Notes under the pieces: model-generated
What the model saw: only the letters and a program-made list of their open reading frames with translations
Database searches by the model: none
Told to the model about the DNA's origin: nothing
In this document: one piece after another, positions 24,222-26,144 of the stretch
Layout: every line of letters begins with the position of its first letter
How positions within the stretch are numbered: the first letter of the stretch is position 1
Made by a program: the position numbers and the translations under genes
Virus record (IMG/VR): IMGVR_UViG_3300010401_000032
Location: 1-26,144 of that record
DNA length: 26,144 bases
Reading direction: 5' to 3' (one strand)
Source of the DNA: a virus

Positions 24222-24229
24222 AAACACCC

Positions 24230-24400
24230 ATGAAGACATACATAGCCAGCATGATACGAGTGACCATTCTTTTTGCCCTTCTACGGGTATTTGGGGAGGC
24301 GACTGAGACGGCACTTATCATGGTGTTTGGATGGGAGATACTGAATAGGGCATGCGAGATAAAGGATATTGTGGCGGCGGCAAAAGAAAGTAAAGTTTAG
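24230..24400 (+). CDS. Small membrane-associated protein, 56 aa
   Basis: The product begins MKTYIASMIRVTILFALLRV and contains ATETALIMVFGWEILN, two hydrophobic stretches that could span the membrane. The ATG is eight bases after a TATAAT with no Shine-Dalgarno. It is the first gene of the right-hand micro-gene train. No family is recognised. Confidence 0.55.
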   Translation: MKTYIASMIRVTILFALLRVFGEATETALIMVFGWEILNRACEIKDIVAAAKESKV

Positions 24401-24432
24401 TGTGTGCGTAGCTGACTTATGTTTTAACTATT

Positions 24433-24612
24433 ATGTATAACGAAGCTGTCCACATTAAAGTTTATTCTGACCAAGACCTACAATCCTACGAGGATGATTG
24501 GGCTGTCGAGGGCTGTCCTATTTGCCTCTCTCGTAAGCCTCCCCTCTGGCATAAGAAGTCCATCAAATGTAGAGAGTGTTCTTATATGGAAGTTTTTGAG
24601 AAAGAGCTTTAA
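24433..24612 (+). CDS. Small zinc ribbon protein, 59 aa
   Basis: GCPICLSRKPPLWHKKSIKC, then RECSY, gives a CPIC … CREC four-cysteine ribbon at residues about 29-50. The N-terminus is MYNEAVHIKVYSDQDLQSYE. No Shine-Dalgarno is seen. It ends two bases before the next ATG. The role is unknown; small zinc ribbons in phages often bind nucleic acid or host proteins. Confidence 0.6.
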   Translation: MYNEAVHIKVYSDQDLQSYEDDWAVEGCPICLSRKPPLWHKKSIKCRECSYMEVFEKEL

Positions 24613-24614
24613 AT

Positions 24615-24752
24615 ATGAAAGACTACATAGTCTCTATCTTGGCAGTAATCGTCCTTTCATGGGTACTGCACCGGTTAGGAGCATCGGGAGAAGTTGCCTG
24701 GATCATGGGATTTGGATTGGTAGTATTGTGGAAGCTATGCGGCGGAAAATAG
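24615..24752 (+). CDS. Small membrane protein, 45 aa
   Basis: MKDYIVSILAVIVLSWVLHR and VAWIMGFGLVVLWKLCGGK give two hydrophobic helices. It starts two bases after the zinc ribbon stop and its end overlaps the next gene by 16 bases. No family is recognised. Confidence 0.55.
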   Translation: MKDYIVSILAVIVLSWVLHRLGASGEVAWIMGFGLVVLWKLCGGK

Positions 24753-24874
24753 AGTCTAAAATCCTGGACTTACAACAGGAGCTTGACTACATTACACACC
24801 CCGTCTCTCGTTCTATTCTTCTAAACAAGATTCGTATGTTACAGTGGGTTTTAGATGAGCTTGAAAAAGAATAG
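24737..24874 (+). CDS. Small coiled-coil protein, 45 aa (tandem family member)
   Basis: MRRKIESKILDLQQELDYIT and a C-terminal IRMLQWVLDELEKE form two helices. The same layout (KI … L, then L-x-WVLDELE) recurs in the genes at 25042, 25254 and 25385, so this is one of four related neighbours. It overlaps the upstream membrane gene. Confidence 0.55.
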   Translation: MRRKIESKILDLQQELDYITHPVSRSILLNKIRMLQWVLDELEKE

Positions 24875-24884
24875 TCGCTATTAT

Positions 24885-25040
24885 ATGGCTAACTGGGAAT
24901 ACGTAGACTGCTACGGCGTCATTCGTACCCGTGGCTTCCGTATTGTCCGCCGCTTCAAAAACCGAGCATATAAGACCATCGCCTATTTCCCTCTACATCA
25001 GGCTAGATTGGCCAAACGCATTCTGAAAGGCTTAGAATAG
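24885..25040 (+). CDS. Unknown basic protein, 51 aa
   Basis: The ATG at 24885 gives MANWEYVDCYGVIRTRGFRI, then YKTIAYFPLHQARLAKRILK, a small basic beta/alpha protein. An earlier ATG at 24855 lies inside the upstream gene and is less likely. The C-terminal helix ends LKGLE like the neighbouring coiled-coil family. No family is recognised. Confidence 0.55.
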   Translation: MANWEYVDCYGVIRTRGFRIVRRFKNRAYKTIAYFPLHQARLAKRILKGLE

Positions 25041-25041
25041 C

Positions 25042-25254
25042 ATGAAGTTTAAATATAAGTTACAGCATAAGATCCTCGAACTAGAAGAGGAATGGGAAGA
25101 ATTCACGAAGTCTGGCGACGAGCGAGCCGATTCCGTGAAAGTCCATATCCTTTGTGGTAGGTTGGATTCTTTAAGGTGGGCCGCAGAAGAGCTTAAAAAG
25201 GATAAGAATGTCATTGGCCCTATTACAGACGACGAACTCCGAGGAATTTATTAA
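25042..25254 (+). CDS. Coiled-coil protein, 70 aa (tandem family member)
   Basis: MKFKYKLQHKILELEEEWEE and LDSLRWAAEELKKDK repeat the two-helix plan of the 45-residue gene, with a short extra tail. It starts one base after the upstream stop and shares TAATG with the next gene. The role is unknown. Confidence 0.6.
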   Translation: MKFKYKLQHKILELEEEWEEFTKSGDERADSVKVHILCGRLDSLRWAAEELKKDKNVIGPITDDELRGIY

Positions 25255-25388
25255 TGAGCTTAAGATCTAAAATCGAAGCAGAAATCGCCCGAATAGACTC
25301 TATTCGAACCGACAACGAAGCCGCCCAGTTGATACATCGTGGTTCTCTCATTGGTCTTAGGTGGGTGCTTGAAAGGCTTGAAGAATGA
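25254..25388 (+). CDS. Coiled-coil protein, 44 aa (tandem family member)
   Basis: MSLRSKIEAEIARIDSIRTD and GSLIGLRWVLERLEE show the same helix-turn-helix plan as its neighbours, in its shortest form. It overlaps the preceding TAA and the following ATG (ATGA), so the three genes are translated as a chain. Confidence 0.6.
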   Translation: MSLRSKIEAEIARIDSIRTDNEAAQLIHRGSLIGLRWVLERLEE

Positions 25389-25771
25389 CTTTAAAGAATA
25401 AGATAAATAATAAGATTAATACTATTCTGGCTGACAAAGGCCGTGGCGGCCTCGTTGCTTATAGTAAAGAACAAATTGCCGTCGTTAGTGCTTTAAATTG
25501 GGTATTAGATGAACTTCTAGAGGAAGAGCATCCTTGTTCTAAGATTGACTTTAAGAGTGAATTAGAAGGCTTACAAAATGATTTAGTCTTTATCTTCCAA
25601 GATCTATGCGATAACAACTCTGAATTTAGAGCACAAGGCGAATGTAATCTTAATGGTCTAGTTGACCGAATTCAAATTCTATCGTTTTTAAAGCGTGGTA
25701 TTCCTATCTCAGAAATAGTGACTGATTCACCTCATGGGGGAGCCTTAATTGAAAGGCTTGAAAAGCAATGA
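25385..25771 (+). CDS. Coiled-coil protein, 128 aa (tandem family member)
   Basis: The first half (KNKINNKINTILADKG … ALNWVLDELLEEE) is a copy of the family unit. The second half (SKIDFKSELEGLQNDLVFIF … ALIERLEKQ) looks like a longer, diverged second unit, so this may be an internal duplication or a fusion of two copies. ATGA overlaps couple both ends. No function is known. Confidence 0.6.
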   Translation: MTLKNKINNKINTILADKGRGGLVAYSKEQIAVVSALNWVLDELLEEEHPCSKIDFKSELEGLQNDLVFIFQDLCDNNSEFRAQGECNLNGLVDRIQILSFLKRGIPISEIVTDSPHGGALIERLEKQ

Positions 25772-25944
25772 ATTACGTTACACTCTATTTCCTTACGGGA
25801 CTTCTACTGGCCATCTACGCACGCTGGGATAGTGGTTGGCAAATGGCAATTGGTGAATATTTATTGATTATCGCATTTTGGCCAATAGGCGTTCTGGTAG
25901 TCATTGGCTCATACATTCAAGATTTTCTAAATATAGAGCTTTAA
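25768..25944 (+). CDS. Small membrane protein, 58 aa
   Basis: MNYVTLYFLTGLLLAIYARW, a polar turn, then EYLLIIAFWPIGVLVVIGSY: two transmembrane helices. The ATG overlaps the upstream stop. It is similar in plan to the next gene (hydrophobic, RW turn, AFWP/AWP second helix), suggesting duplication. Confidence 0.6.
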   Translation: MNYVTLYFLTGLLLAIYARWDSGWQMAIGEYLLIIAFWPIGVLVVIGSYIQDFLNIEL

Positions 25945-26100
25945 ATGATAACTTATCTTTTAATCGGCATAGCTCTGACTATCCTCGAAAGACTCAGGTG
26001 GGGTCCTATACCGATCGCCATGTATGTTTTAATCACTGTCGCGTGGCCAGTTTTTCTTATCGTTGTATGTTTACACTGGTCCTTTAAATACAAGTTATGA
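25945..26100 (+). CDS. Small membrane protein, 51 aa
   Basis: MITYLLIGIALTILERLRWG, then MYVLITVAWPVFLIVVCLHW: two transmembrane helices with a short RW-containing turn, like the preceding gene. It starts directly after the upstream stop without a gap. The pair could be a small membrane complex; no function is known. Confidence 0.6.
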   Translation: MITYLLIGIALTILERLRWGPIPIAMYVLITVAWPVFLIVVCLHWSFKYKL

Positions 26101-26112
26101 TGACATAATTAC

Positions 26113-26144
26113 ATGCTTAAGTTACCAAAAATTGACGCAAAAGA
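26113..26144 (+). CDS. Start of a further gene (partial)
   Basis: An ATG at 26113 opens a frame (MLKLPKIDAK) that runs off the window edge, in line with the preceding rightward genes. Only ten residues are visible and no Shine-Dalgarno is seen, so it is tentative. Confidence 0.3.
   Translation, partial: MLKLPKIDAK

Noticed and set aside
1-26144. CRISPR array, insertion sequence or rRNA
   Set aside because: No regularly spaced direct repeats, transposase motifs (DDE, HUH) or rRNA-like conserved segments were seen; the only mobile gene is the HNH endonuclease.

Overview
The window looks like part of a tailed double-stranded DNA phage (possibly a large one), or a closely related mobile element, with a Gram-negative host. 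The evidence is very tight packing, ATGA/TAATG gene overlaps, many genes under 100 codons, gene families typical of phages (GP88-like, DUF932, SprT-like, cyclic-phosphate receiver domain, HNH_3 endonuclease, dCMP deaminase, macro domain), a tRNA, and no rRNA or housekeeping genes. A lipoprotein with a beta-barrel-like C-terminus points to a Gram-negative host. I see no structural or replication gene that would fix the taxonomy.

Layout. (1) 1-2366, minus strand: an operon with a sugar-transferase fragment, a helix-turn-helix/coiled-coil protein, a sigma-70 region 2-like protein and two small unknowns. (2) 2615-10712, plus strand: a secreted metzincin-type protease, then one long polycistron (promoter 3305-3332, terminator near 10780-10814). 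The polycistron encodes a macro domain, dCMP deaminase, a cupin-like protein, a SLOG-like protein, a lipoprotein, a nucleotidyltransferase, a metallophosphoesterase and an AAA+ ATPase. (3) 10816-22333, almost all minus strand and visibly richer in G+C: about 40 small genes in mini-operons of one to five genes, each with its own near-consensus sigma-70 promoter. (4) 22402-24229: an RNA-rich, gene-poor stretch with a promoter-driven structured RNA, a second GC-rich structured segment with two related 32-base hairpins, an HNH homing endonuclease, tRNA-Met and two small-RNA candidates. (5) 24230-26144, plus strand: a train of tiny overlapping membrane and coiled-coil genes.

The strongest unexpected signal is the transcription-start architecture of blocks 3 and 4. 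In eight mini-operons the -10 hexamer lies exactly six bases from the start codon of the first gene, and in four more it lies seven to nine bases away. Those mRNAs should be leaderless or nearly so. The tRNA gene has the same geometry: its -10 is exactly six bases from the tRNA 5' base, so the tRNA may start at +1 and need no 5' trimming. Several of these promoters carry a palindrome in the -35/-10 spacer whose arms differ between sites but stay self-complementary. Regulators and genes with structured leaders keep conventional Shine-Dalgarno leaders.

Functionally, block 2 joins several enzymes that bind or cut nucleotide-derived ligands or RNA ends (macro, SLOG-like, RlaP/NrdC.11-like transferase, calcineurin-like phosphoesterase). 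Block 3 adds a cyclic-phosphate receiver protein. A role in RNA repair or in removing nucleotide signals of host defence is possible, but this is inference. All assignments are by reading motifs; no search or folding program was run.
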